Positions 33,211 through 41,797 of a DNA stretch of 64,000 bases are shown here, piece after piece. Where the stretch lies: positions 310,001-374,000 of the forward strand of contig JACKBX010000007.1 in NCBI GenBank assembly GCA_020634375.1. The letters run 5' to 3'. The position numbers were made by a program, and so were the translations under genes. Under the pieces are notes generated by a model that worked only from the letters and a program-made list of their open reading frames with translations, did not search any database and had not been told where the DNA came from. The stretch comes from Ardenticatenaceae bacterium (GTDB lineage: Bacteria; Chloroflexota; Anaerolineae; Promineifilales; Promineifilaceae). Each line of letters starts with the position of its first letter. Position 1 is the stretch's first letter.

Positions 33211-34416
33211 TCACGGTCCCATAAAACGGGTTTTGCCGCCACGGGCCAGCCCCTTGCTGCCTTGTTTAGCGGTCAGGCTGCTGGAAATGCCGTATTTTTG
33301 CATGGTCAGGTCAATCATGAAGTTGAGTTCTTCATGGTCTTGATGGCCAACGACGGCCATTTCATCGGCGCGGGCGATGACGTAGGGGTAGTCGCCAAGT
33401 ATCTGGCATTGGTCGTGCAGGAGGGCATGTACGGCAGTTACCCCCCCCTCATCCTCCGCTACCCAACGCGGAATATCCACCCGCGCAATGCCCCGCCCGG
33501 AATGGAAATAGAAGAAGCACACTTCGTTGGCGCGATCATGTTCAGCAAAACGGGCATTGGGCGGCGAGACATTGACGAACACTTTGCTGCGCTGCCCCGG
33601 CTCCAGCAGGCGGCGAAAGAGGGCGACATCATTCAAGCCGCCGCCCGCGCCGGATTTGCCCAGCGATTTCCAATCAAACTTGGGATCGCCGAGGCCGGTA
33701 AGGGAACGCAGCAGGGTGACAACGGCCGTCGTCATCGGCCGATCAATAAACCCCGCCAACAGCGCCCCGGCATCGCGCACCTTCGTCATCCCTTTTAACC
33801 ATGCAAGCACCTTATCATTGAGTGGCGCTTCGATGTCGCCGATGGGCCAGTAGAGCAGCCGTTGGTCGAGAACGGCCAGCACGGGTTGGTCGCCGCCGCG
33901 CAAATTCCAGGCGGTATCGGCCAATGTGCCAATTTCGCGCAGATCGCGGGCGATGCTCACCTCGCCGCTGCCCATCACAAACTGTGCCGCTTCCTGGTCG
34001 TTGGCCGGGTAATGCAGTTCGGGAATGGTGAAGGGCTGCGGCGCACGGGAACCACCATAAAAATAGATGATGCCGCCAATATTGATCAGATAGTAGAGGT
34101 GGGCGGCGTGGCGGTCGGGCATGATTTGCGAGCCGTCGGTGGCGACGATGATGGCCTGCGCTGGCGGCGCGGCCGGGTTGATTTGGGCGTTGAGGGGTTG
34201 GATGTGGTCGAACGGCCGTGCAGAGCGGTACAGCTTGGGATCGGCCAGTTGTTGGGCATGATCAAGCGCGGCTTCAATGGCGACCCAATCGCTGGCGTAT
34301 TGGTCGAGAATTTGCAGCAGGTCGTCGGCCGTGCTTTTGCGGTCTTGCAGGCGCTGCGCCGTTGCCTGGGCCATGCTATCTATACCTTTTAATAGTTTTT
34401 CAATTTCCAGAGTCAT
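33211..34416 (-). CDS. nurA: NurA-type nuclease
   Basis: A 401-aa RNase H-like nuclease. Motif I IVATDGSQIMPDRH supplies the first metal-binding Asp (D94). FIDRPMT and the C-terminal PYVIARADEMAVV carry further acidic residues, and REIGTLADTAWN fits the family. NurA is a 5'-3' exonuclease and ssDNA endonuclease stimulated by HerA. The start codon lies inside the last codons of the methyltransferase gene (17-bp overlap), direct evidence of one transcript with the restriction-modification genes. A G8 run in the coding strand (33441-33448) reads EGGV. Confidence 0.88.
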   Translation of the reverse strand: MTLEIEKLLKGIDSMAQATAQRLQDRKSTADDLLQILDQYASDWVAIEAALDHAQQLADPKLYRSARPFDHIQPLNAQINPAAPPAQAIIVATDGSQIMPDRHAAHLYYLINIGGIIYFYGGSRAPQPFTIPELHYPANDQEAAQFVMGSGEVSIARDLREIGTLADTAWNLRGGDQPVLAVLDQRLLYWPIGDIEAPLNDKVLAWLKGMTKVRDAGALLAGFIDRPMTTAVVTLLRSLTGLGDPKFDWKSLGKSGAGGGLNDVALFRRLLEPGQRSKVFVNVSPPNARFAEHDRANEVCFFYFHSGRGIARVDIPRWVAEDEGGVTAVHALLHDQCQILGDYPYVIARADEMAVVGHQDHEELNFMIDLTMQKYGISSSLTAKQGSKGLARGGKTRFMGP

Positions 34417-36391
34417 TTTCTAATAATTGTAATTGCGTTGCAGTTGGTAATAACAATCCTGACCATCGAACATCAATGACTTCATCAGGCAAACACTCAT
34501 TCAGCATCCACCCCATCACCGTACCGCAATCTTGACAAAATGCCTGACTATCTGTCATATCTACCAAATAGGGCATGACCCAATCGCGCCTAGCCTGTGA
34601 TTCTATGGGTGCTAAAACCAAAATTACATCATGAAGCAAAGCATTTTGATTGGCAATATGCACAGATGAGGGGTTTTCTGAATGAACAACATACCGGTTG
34701 ACTAAAATGAAACCTGCTCGCTGCAAGGTTTTAGTTAATGCAGCCCATCCTTTTGGGTTCCAATGATGAAAAGTAAAAATGAGACGGCCGTTATCCTTCA
34801 AAACTCGATGACATTCTGAAAAAATATCACCTAAAACACGATCATATTGCCCATTCCCATTGGCATGTTGATCAACCGCAGCATCCCCTAATTCATAGTG
34901 CCAATCCGCATCCGTTGGTAACAATTGCCGCAGCCAAACCCGGAAAAAGGCAGCTAAATCACTGTATTGCACACTATCAAAATATGGAGGGTCGGTTACA
35001 ACATAATCTACGCTGTTATCTGGTAAATCTAAATTAACTGATGATCCTTGAATCAGGATGAAACGCCGGGTGCCTGATGTCAAGTCTTGGAAATCATGAA
35101 ATTCTGTTCCTAAATCTACCTCTCCCTCAATAAACACTTTTTGCGGTTTCCCTTTTACAATGCGTCGTTCTTCTGGCAAGTTTGCCCACTTCCTTCCCCG
35201 CACAATACGGCTGTAAAAAAGATTCTTTAAATTACCAGAAGATTTTTTGGGATAAATGGGATTATTTTCAGCGGCCGTATATGGAAAAGAGTAAGCATGA
35301 TGTGCAAAAGTATGGCGTATCGCACCTGGACGACTTTTCTTTGCCCCTTTGTACCCACAAAGCAAAGAATTGAACTCCAAAGATGTAGATAGCAACAAGG
35401 CCAAATTCAAACGAACAAGTGGATCAAATTCAGGCAATATTGCGACAGCTTCTTTCAAAAACATCAACTGTCGACTGTTGTAAACATCTAAATAACTATC
35501 AATATTTCTGTCCAAAAGGCTTTTTGATTTTGGGCCAGGCATAATCGCAAAATCAGTAGGGGAAAATGGATATAAAGGACGCTGTTTGTTTGTATACCCA
35601 AGCGTATCTAATTCGATTTGACTAATTGCGTTGAAGAAAAAGCCATGTTCCTGACATTCGCCAGCAACAGCAATAGGCAAATAACGCTGATAATACGGGC
35701 TTTGCAAATCATCCTGGTACGAACTCTTACATTGATCACAAACCTTGTCTGACTTTTCAATTAATGGCAAATGTGACCAATCTATAGGCGACTCTGCCAG
35801 TAGCTTCTCGCCCTGAAAAATGGAATGGGTTTGGGGATCAATCTGTATAATTGAGCCATCACTGTTATACCTGAGAATAAAAGAATCAACAGCTAATACA
35901 TCCCGACAATCACAATGTCGGCGTAATCCATAGAGCATAAACTGCCACTCGTATGACAAATCACAGCGAGGGCAAGTAATCTGATACAAATGAGACAGTT
36001 TGTCACTCAACGCCTTGTAAAAATGGTTGAAGGCTGTTTTTAAGTTAGTCGGAGGAACTTTAGAAAGCGTAGCTCTTGCCTGAAGTATGGGGATTGGATC
36101 AATGTCTGCGCCAATGACATTAGCGCCGAGACGAATTGCTTCATGCAGCGTTGTGCCTCCCCCCATCATTGGATCAAGAATTAGCATGCCTTCTAGTCCC
36201 CCGGCCGTATAATAATTTTGCTTGGACACATCTTCTACTAAATGTTTTAAGATAGTACGAAAGGTACTGCCGCAGCGCCGCGCCCACCATTTATGTAGGT
36301 AAGTATTCGGCCGGTACAAATGCTTATTATAAGACTCAAAAATTGCTAATTCGTCGGCGAAGTCAACGTCAAATTGTTGATCAATACGCAT
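34400..36391 (-). CDS. DNA amino-methyltransferase of the restriction-modification pair
   Basis: A 663-aa N4-cytosine/N6-adenine type methylase (COG1743/DUF1156-like). The N-terminal YLHKWWARRCGSTFRTI is typical. SAM motif I is DPMMGGGTT (73-81) and catalytic motif IV TDPPYFDSVQYSDL (from 466). Between them lie Zn-ribbon-like cysteine pairs (C140/C143, C160/C162, C218/C221) and a further CQDC near the end. One base separates its ATG from the endonuclease stop (TGA-T-ATG). If the target is C/G only (CGGCCG-like), the product should be N4-methylcytosine; this is inference. More AT-rich than its surroundings. Confidence 0.85.
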   Translation of the reverse strand: MRIDQQFDVDFADELAIFESYNKHLYRPNTYLHKWWARRCGSTFRTILKHLVEDVSKQNYYTAGGLEGMLILDPMMGGGTTLHEAIRLGANVIGADIDPIPILQARATLSKVPPTNLKTAFNHFYKALSDKLSHLYQITCPRCDLSYEWQFMLYGLRRHCDCRDVLAVDSFILRYNSDGSIIQIDPQTHSIFQGEKLLAESPIDWSHLPLIEKSDKVCDQCKSSYQDDLQSPYYQRYLPIAVAGECQEHGFFFNAISQIELDTLGYTNKQRPLYPFSPTDFAIMPGPKSKSLLDRNIDSYLDVYNSRQLMFLKEAVAILPEFDPLVRLNLALLLSTSLEFNSLLCGYKGAKKSRPGAIRHTFAHHAYSFPYTAAENNPIYPKKSSGNLKNLFYSRIVRGRKWANLPEERRIVKGKPQKVFIEGEVDLGTEFHDFQDLTSGTRRFILIQGSSVNLDLPDNSVDYVVTDPPYFDSVQYSDLAAFFRVWLRQLLPTDADWHYELGDAAVDQHANGNGQYDRVLGDIFSECHRVLKDNGRLIFTFHHWNPKGWAALTKTLQRAGFILVNRYVVHSENPSSVHIANQNALLHDVILVLAPIESQARRDWVMPYLVDMTDSQAFCQDCGTVMGWMLNECLPDEVIDVRWSGLLLPTATQLQLLENDSGN

Positions 36392-36392
36392 A

Positions 36393-37280
36393 TCAATATA
36401 ACTTATCACCACCAACAAACATGTCCGTCAACGACATGGTATCTGGCGGTGTCTCCTTCTCTAACTCTTCATTCAATTTATCTTGCAGTAACTCTATAAA
36501 AGAGTCGGGGGATCCAACAGGAGGGGTTGTGATTTTATTTAATGAGGGTTGGAACTGAGTAAAGATAGTTTCTTTCAAGAAAAGCGTGTATTGATTAGCT
36601 TTCTCATCGAAATTAAGGCCATAAATAAGCCAAATCAATTCGGCATGTTCGGGTTCCACTGTAGGTAAGTCGGGCAAAGTTTCAAAAAAAGTGTCTTGTA
36701 AAGCAACCGCTATCTTTTTCTCCCACCCATTCAGAATTTTGCCTTTGTAAATTATTTGAGGGATTAGTCGTTTTCGTGATGAAGAAAGGAAATCCGGCCG
36801 CATATTGGAAGGATAGTCTGTTTTTGCTCTATTTGGACGATCTTCCATGTAATATTTGAAGGGGTTGCTTACGTTACCTGAAATATAAACGGACTGAATT
36901 TCTAGTGCGCCAAAATCGAGAATCCGACCATAATCATCAAACGAAACTAACACAAAATCAACATTACCGGCCGAATTGCCATCGGCATCATTTAATCGCA
37001 CTTCCCCCAAACTCGTCCAATTAGTACCTTCAGGGAAGAAAACTTGCGCTGCATCAGAAACAACTTGCCAATCTTGCCTAAACCGCACAGGGCAAGTAAT
37101 CGTCATAACGCCATCCGCTAATATACTACATACTCCAATGGGGTCATTGGCTTTGCTTTTTGTGCAAGACGGAACTTTATTGTTGTATGGGCACAGCTTG
37201 TTTTTCCGATAATGCTCGGCACGATTTGATAAATTATCAACAGGAAATCCGAAAACTTCCCCAAGGTGATGTTTAGACAT
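36393..37280 (-). CDS. NotI/EagI-like type II restriction endonuclease
   Basis: A 295-aa protein. The block KNKLCPYNNKVPSCTKSKAN and following DPIGVCSIL, with a fourth Cys in TITCP, resembles the Cys4 iron site of NotI (cysteines at 30, 39, 51, 63). A nuclease core follows: NVDFVLV (D108) and ALEIQSVY (E127-x-Q129), the ExQ variant of PD-(D/E)xK expected in this group. NotI cuts GCGGCCGC and EagI cuts CGGCCG, so a GGCC-centred target is likely. ATG 37280 has GGAG 9 bp upstream. It precedes its methyltransferase by one base. Confidence 0.75.
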   Translation of the reverse strand: MSKHHLGEVFGFPVDNLSNRAEHYRKNKLCPYNNKVPSCTKSKANDPIGVCSILADGVMTITCPVRFRQDWQVVSDAAQVFFPEGTNWTSLGEVRLNDADGNSAGNVDFVLVSFDDYGRILDFGALEIQSVYISGNVSNPFKYYMEDRPNRAKTDYPSNMRPDFLSSSRKRLIPQIIYKGKILNGWEKKIAVALQDTFFETLPDLPTVEPEHAELIWLIYGLNFDEKANQYTLFLKETIFTQFQPSLNKITTPPVGSPDSFIELLQDKLNEELEKETPPDTMSLTDMFVGGDKLY

Positions 37281-37327
37281 CGTTGTTGCTCCTATCATAG
37301 ATTCACAAAGTGTAACATAAATGGGCG

Positions 37328-38749
37328 CTACTTTTTTGCCGCCCGCTTTGCCAACAATTCTTGCTGAATAGCGTAAAACTGCTCGCGGTTGAGTGGGTAA
37401 CGCCAGGCCACCATCACCGAGAACAGCAGCATCAACGCCGGGATGACGCTGACCAGCAAGCGCAGCATAAACAGGGCGCTTTCCGGCTGCTGCACGTACA
37501 CGCCGCCGCCGGTGCTGCTGACAAATCCGCTGGCGGCCAACAACTGCCCCACCATAAAGATGGCAAAAGCGGAGGCCATTTTGCGGAAAAAGACGAGGTA
37601 GCCGGCGTAAATGCCTTCGCGCCGCTTGCCGGTTTGCAGTTCGTCGGCCTCTACTACGTCGGCGACGATGGCCCAGGGCACGGCATTGGCCGCGCCGTAG
37701 CCCATCCCGGCAAAGATGGCCGCTACCAACATCACATTCTGCCCACCCGGAGGCACCTGGCTGAGAATGCCCAACACGATAGCCATAAAGACCATGCTGC
37801 CAATATAGGTGTTGCGCTTTCCATAGCGGCGCATCAATTTTATCACGATGGGCATACTAAGAAAGGCCAACGCCAGCACCGTCGCCAGCAGCAGGTTATC
37901 AAAGCCGGGGTCAACGCGCACGTAATCTACCAAAAAGCGCACGAAGACAACCAGCACCACGTCAACGGTGGTGAAACTGAGCAGATAAATGACGGCCGCA
38001 TAACGAAACGGCCGGTTGCTGAACACTTCGCGGAAGGTTTGCAACGGCCGTAACGGGTCTGTGTCCGGCTCGCGCTCTGGCTCCTCAATATATTTGAAGA
38101 GGATCAGCAGAGGGATGGTCAGCGTCAGTCCCCACAGAGCGGCCGTCAGGGCATAGCCGCTGCGAATGGCCGCCGCATCGCCGCCCAGCCATTGGCCGAA
38201 GACATCCTCCGCCAGCAGGGTAAAGGTTCCGGCCGTAACCAGTGCCGCCAAAATGGAACTGCCCATACGCCAGCCTGCCAGGTTACTGCGCTCATCAAAG
38301 TCCTCAGTCAGTTCCGGTGTGAGGGCGATGTAAGGCACGTTAACCAGTGTGTACAGCGTATCGAAGAGCAAGAAGGCCAGGCTGTAGTAGACGGCCAGCC
38401 CTGCCGTGCTGTGAATGGGGGGCACGTAAAACATCAAAAAAAAGGCCAAACCAAAGGGTACAGCACCGAAGAGGAGAAACGGCCGTCTGCGCCCCCAGCG
38501 CGTCTGTATACGATCACTAAGCATCCCCACCAATGGATCGTTGATACTGTCCCAAATGCGGCCAATAAGCACCACCGTACCAGCCAGGCCCGCGCCAATT
38601 CCGACCACATTGGTTAAAAAGATGAACCAAAAGGTGTTGCGAGCCACTGTTGCTGACGACGTACCCCAATCGCCCAAACTGTAGATGAACTTGGTGCGGC
38701 GCGAAAGTTGTTGCCCGGCGACGGGGCTGGATGATACGGCGTCACTCAT
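37328..38749 (-). CDS. GPH-family sugar/cation symporter (MelB-like MFS)
   Basis: A 473-aa protein with 12 predicted helices. The N-terminal FIYSLGDWGTSSATVARNTF, the loop GRIWDSINDPLVGMLSDRIQ with TRWGRRRPFLL, and PYIALTPELTEDFDERSNL are diagnostic of glycoside-pentoside-hexuronide:cation symporters. The Asp of NDPLVG corresponds to the cation/sugar site. No glycosidase is adjacent, so the substrate is open. It lies 47 bp upstream of the endonuclease on the same strand and may be co-transcribed, but the restriction genes differ in base composition. Confidence 0.92.
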   Translation of the reverse strand: MSDAVSSSPVAGQQLSRRTKFIYSLGDWGTSSATVARNTFWFIFLTNVVGIGAGLAGTVVLIGRIWDSINDPLVGMLSDRIQTRWGRRRPFLLFGAVPFGLAFFLMFYVPPIHSTAGLAVYYSLAFLLFDTLYTLVNVPYIALTPELTEDFDERSNLAGWRMGSSILAALVTAGTFTLLAEDVFGQWLGGDAAAIRSGYALTAALWGLTLTIPLLILFKYIEEPEREPDTDPLRPLQTFREVFSNRPFRYAAVIYLLSFTTVDVVLVVFVRFLVDYVRVDPGFDNLLLATVLALAFLSMPIVIKLMRRYGKRNTYIGSMVFMAIVLGILSQVPPGGQNVMLVAAIFAGMGYGAANAVPWAIVADVVEADELQTGKRREGIYAGYLVFFRKMASAFAIFMVGQLLAASGFVSSTGGGVYVQQPESALFMLRLLVSVIPALMLLFSVMVAWRYPLNREQFYAIQQELLAKRAAKK

Positions 38750-38805
38750 GGAAGCAATCCTTTTGCCAATGTGTGGGAAATTGGGTTCATTGGGAACTCA
38801 TAGGG

Positions 38806-38872
38806 TAATGGTTCATGCATCATGCGTCATCCGTCAATATTTTCTGGGAACGTATGACGTATGATGAATGAA
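38806..38872. repeat. GTCATCC-type heptamer inverted array
   Basis: CATGCATCATGCGTCATCCG on one side and ACGTATGACGTATGATGAAT on the other. Same family as 61549-61566. Confidence 0.6.
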
Positions 38873-38981
38873 ATTCTTGGACCCCGCAAAATCCCAAAAA
38901 ACCGGAACTTTTTGCACGCGAGCGGCGTCTTTAGAATCGTAGTTGGTTCGTTGGTTAAGGTTAGCGCAAAGGAGGTGGGTC

Positions 38982-39293
38982 ATGCCTACTCTGTATATGA
39001 CTTTTTGGTCTGTAACAATGATTGGTGCAATGAGCTTGTGGCGGCTGCGCAATCTGCGGCGGATGTTGGCGGTATTGGTAATTACGGCCGTGATCCTACT
39101 CTTCAGCCAAACTCTATTTGTTCAATTGTCCATTAATGCTGGTTTAGATCCCAGTGCCGTACTCACCGAACCGGCCCGTTTTTTAGCCAGTGGCCCGATA
39201 GGCTGGCTGGCGCTGCTAGTTATGCCCTGCGGCTGGCTCGGTCCCATCATTGGTCTAAATTTGGTGCAGCGCATAGAGGCCAGTGACCAATAA
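38982..39293 (+). CDS. Small three-helix membrane protein, unknown
   Basis: A 103-aa protein with hydrophobic segments at about residues 4-17, 28-47 and 75-95 (LAVLVITAVILLFSQTLFVQ, GWLALLVMPCGWLGPIIGL). AAAGGAGGTGGG 9 bp upstream makes ATG 38982 convincing; the longer frame lacks such a site. I recognise no family. It sits alone between a divergent symporter and a convergent TPR gene. Confidence 0.6.
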   Translation: MPTLYMTFWSVTMIGAMSLWRLRNLRRMLAVLVITAVILLFSQTLFVQLSINAGLDPSAVLTEPARFLASGPIGWLALLVMPCGWLGPIIGLNLVQRIEASDQ

Positions 39294-39319
39294 ACGGTAA
39301 ACAGTGAACGAGCTACCGT

Positions 39320-39853
39320 TCACTTGGCTCCCATCAACTTCAACACGAAACGCAGCATTCCCCGAAAAATACCACCAAAGAAACCAGCATGTGGTTTAAC
39401 CGTCAGGCTTTCTTCCATATGCATCATTGCTTGCACAAAGCGGCCCTGACGTAAGCGCATCAGGCTGAGGGCACGCAGTACCTGGCTTTGCTTATCACGA
39501 TCGCCATCTTGAGCAAAAAGGGCGGCAGCATCACTGTAACATCGGGCCGCTTCGGTCTGATCTTTAGCGGCGGCGTACAAGTCGCCCAGGTTGCCCAGTG
39601 CTTGCGCCTGACGGTTGTCGTCGCCCAATTGTGCAAAGGCATCGGCCGCCTGGGTCAGAACAGCCAATGCTGCATCTCGCTGCCCGCGCAGACGGTGAAT
39701 GACACCCATGTTGTTCCACATTTCGGCTCGACCCGCTTCGTTAGCATCGGCAGCGTAGAGAGAGACGGCCGTTTCAAACTTCACCAACGCCCCCTCATAA
39801 TCCCCCGCCTGAAACAAATGTAATCCCTCATCCTTTAACACATCAGCCGACAT
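39320..39853 (-). CDS. TPR protein
   Basis: A 177-aa protein with four tetratricopeptide repeats (KDEGLHLFQAGDYEGALVKF, AEMWNNMGVIHRLRGQRDAA, AQALGNLGDLYAAAKDQTEA, SQVLRALSLMRLRQGRFVQA) and a short hydrophobic-basic tail (GGIFRGMLRFVLKLMGAK) that could touch the membrane. GAGGAG precedes ATG 39853. It probably acts as a protein-interaction scaffold; the partner is unknown. It converges with the small membrane protein gene over CAGTGAAC-type repeats. Confidence 0.75.
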   Translation of the reverse strand: MSADVLKDEGLHLFQAGDYEGALVKFETAVSLYAADANEAGRAEMWNNMGVIHRLRGQRDAALAVLTQAADAFAQLGDDNRQAQALGNLGDLYAAAKDQTEAARCYSDAAALFAQDGDRDKQSQVLRALSLMRLRQGRFVQAMMHMEESLTVKPHAGFFGGIFRGMLRFVLKLMGAK

Positions 39854-39976
39854 GATGAACACTCCTCAGGCAAATTTGCACATTGGGGGCTTGCCTACCG
39901 CAAACTTACCGCCTATACAGAAAATGGCAGCCTTTATCGCTGCCATTTGCCAAACAAACCAATTGGAGAGAGACAT

Positions 39977-40636
39977 CTACCAGGTGATTTCAAGAATACT
40001 CTCTGCAATCTGGCGCAGATGCGTCACATCCATCTGGCTCAGGCGCTGTGCGGTTTCCAGATAAATCATACTTTGCGGATTAGCAAGAAACGTCTGCATT
40101 TGCGGTGAAAGCTCATCAAACTGCCGCACCAAACGCAGTTCCGCCTCATGCCGGCTTAATGGCCCGTGCTCCGCATCCAAAAAACCACTAATAGAAACGC
40201 CCAAAAAACGACCCAATGCTTCCAAATGTAAATAAGGTATTGGCTGGCTTCCCGATTCGTAAGCCTCAATTTGAGTGAGGGACACATCTAATTTCTCAGC
40301 CAGCTCTTGTACAGAGCGTTTTTCTTTTAAGCGATATTGCCGCAACAGCACCCCTATCATCCGATGCCGCAAAGCTACCATATTCATATAATCTACGTGT
40401 GGCTTTGCAACCAGCGTTTCACTACCCCAAAAATACCCCATTGGCACATGCAAGTACAGCGATAGCACTTCCAAATCAGGCAATGAAATAGGGTGCTCCC
40501 CCGCTTCGATGGCAGCAAATGCATCGTCCGATAATTGCAGGACGGCCGCACATTCTTCCACAGAACGCCCGGCATGTTTACGAGCCTCTTCAACTAAATT
40601 TCCCAACTTTTGTGCGCGGGGGTTTGTTTCACTCAT
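39977..40636 (-). CDS. Double-HTH XRE-family regulator
   Basis: A 219-aa protein with two Cro/C1-type helix-turn-helix domains: residues ~12-65 (RSVEECAAVLQLSDDAFAAI) and ~98-150 (RSVQELAEKLDVSLTQIEAY). A helical C-terminus (MQTFLANPQSMIYLETAQRL) resembles the dimerisation or effector region of Chloroflexi XRE proteins. Two tandem DNA-binding domains in one chain suggest binding to an asymmetric or long operator. It is divergent from the liv-type operon across 371 bp, so that operon is a candidate target. Confidence 0.8.
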   Translation of the reverse strand: MSETNPRAQKLGNLVEEARKHAGRSVEECAAVLQLSDDAFAAIEAGEHPISLPDLEVLSLYLHVPMGYFWGSETLVAKPHVDYMNMVALRHRMIGVLLRQYRLKEKRSVQELAEKLDVSLTQIEAYESGSQPIPYLHLEALGRFLGVSISGFLDAEHGPLSRHEAELRLVRQFDELSPQMQTFLANPQSMIYLETAQRLSQMDVTHLRQIAESILEITW

Positions 40637-41007
40637 AGCTTCGCTCTTATTTGTGAGTAGTCTGCTTTATGCACCAATAACAGTAAAAACAGCTTCAATC
40701 TCAGGCAATGACGCTCCTTACAATGCGCCTATTATATTATGTACACCTGTAGATACGCAATGTTTGTTTTTCGGGCAGCAAGAAAAGCAAAGAGCCTTTT
40801 CTTGCCATATGCCGATGAATGTGATAATTTGTGCAGCACCCTAATCAATCTCAACATACGTAACCCACTACGTTTATATTTTTTGGTCAACTACACAATA
40901 TCCAGTTTCTTGCGAGAAGCTGGAAAAATAGGGCAAACCAATTACTTCCCAGAGCTTTAGGGTACATACTCTGAGGCACATTATCAAACCACTGCAACCG
41001 AGGTAGC
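40637..41007. other. Divergent intergenic region, regulator and liv operon
   Basis: 371 AT-rich bases with probable promoters for both directions (for example TATTATATTATG near 40730). No gene or heptamer array; no operator dyad I can defend. GAGG precedes the livG ATG. Confidence 0.5.
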
Positions 41008-41781
41008 ATGACGCCAAGCGCTCAATTTTTAGAAGTTGACAACGTCTCACTTTACTTTGGCGGCAATGCTGCCTTATGTGATGTCAATTTTCATGTAGAG
41101 CAAGGAGAAATCCTCGCTATTATTGGCCCAAACGGAGCTGGTAAAACCTCCATGCTCAACTGCATCAGCGGATTTTACCGGCCACAAAAAGGGCGCATCC
41201 TCTACAAACAACGCGACCTCACCAAAACCTCCACCCATCAAATTGCTTCCCTGGGCATCGCCCGCACATTCCAAAATATTGCTCTCTACACCGGACTAAG
41301 CACCCTAGACAATCTGATGGCCGCCCGGCACATCCACATGCAGCAAAACAGCCTGCACAGCATGTTGTATTGGGGTCGCGCTCAACGCGAAGAAGTCACC
41401 CACCGCACTTACGTTGAAGAAATCATAGATTTTTTGGAGATTGCCCATATTCGTAAAGCCATCGTGGGCGCACTGTCCTATGGTCTGCGCAAGCGTGTGG
41501 AATTGGGTCGTGCGTTAGCGCTGGAACCAGAACTCTTGCTACTGGATGAACCCATGGCAGGCATGAACGTCGAAGAGAAAGAGGACATGGCCCGCTTCAT
41601 TTTAGACATCCACGAGCGACGCGGCACAACCATTGTGCTAATCGAACACGATATGGGATTGGTCATGGACATCTCTGACCGTGTGGTCGTGCTGGATTTC
41701 GGGCAAAAAATTGCTGCTGGCACACCGGATGAAGTCCGCAATGATGACAAAGTAATACAAGCTTACCTGGGGCAAGCGTAA
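41008..41781 (+). CDS. livG: LivG-type ABC transporter ATPase
   Basis: A 257-aa ATPase. Walker A GPNGAGKT is near 41-48 (ILAIIGPNGAGKTSMLNCIS). The signature is a variant, ALSYGLRKRVELGRAL, as in LivG proteins. Walker B is ELLLLDEPMAGM, and the switch His is in VLIEHDMGLVM. The C-terminal GTPDEVRNDDKVIQAYLG is the branched-chain amino-acid transporter type. First gene of a six-gene plus-strand run: livG, acyl-CoA ligase, livH, livM, livJ-like, livF. Confidence 0.93.
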   Translation: MTPSAQFLEVDNVSLYFGGNAALCDVNFHVEQGEILAIIGPNGAGKTSMLNCISGFYRPQKGRILYKQRDLTKTSTHQIASLGIARTFQNIALYTGLSTLDNLMAARHIHMQQNSLHSMLYWGRAQREEVTHRTYVEEIIDFLEIAHIRKAIVGALSYGLRKRVELGRALALEPELLLLDEPMAGMNVEEKEDMARFILDIHERRGTTIVLIEHDMGLVMDISDRVVVLDFGQKIAAGTPDEVRNDDKVIQAYLGQA

Positions 41782-41797
41782 AAATGGTCGATGGTCA

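Noticed and set aside
30770..37280. Type I or BREX/DISARM defence island
   Set aside because: No HsdR/HsdS, PglX/PglZ or DISARM helicase is present; the methylase pairs with a type II endonuclease.
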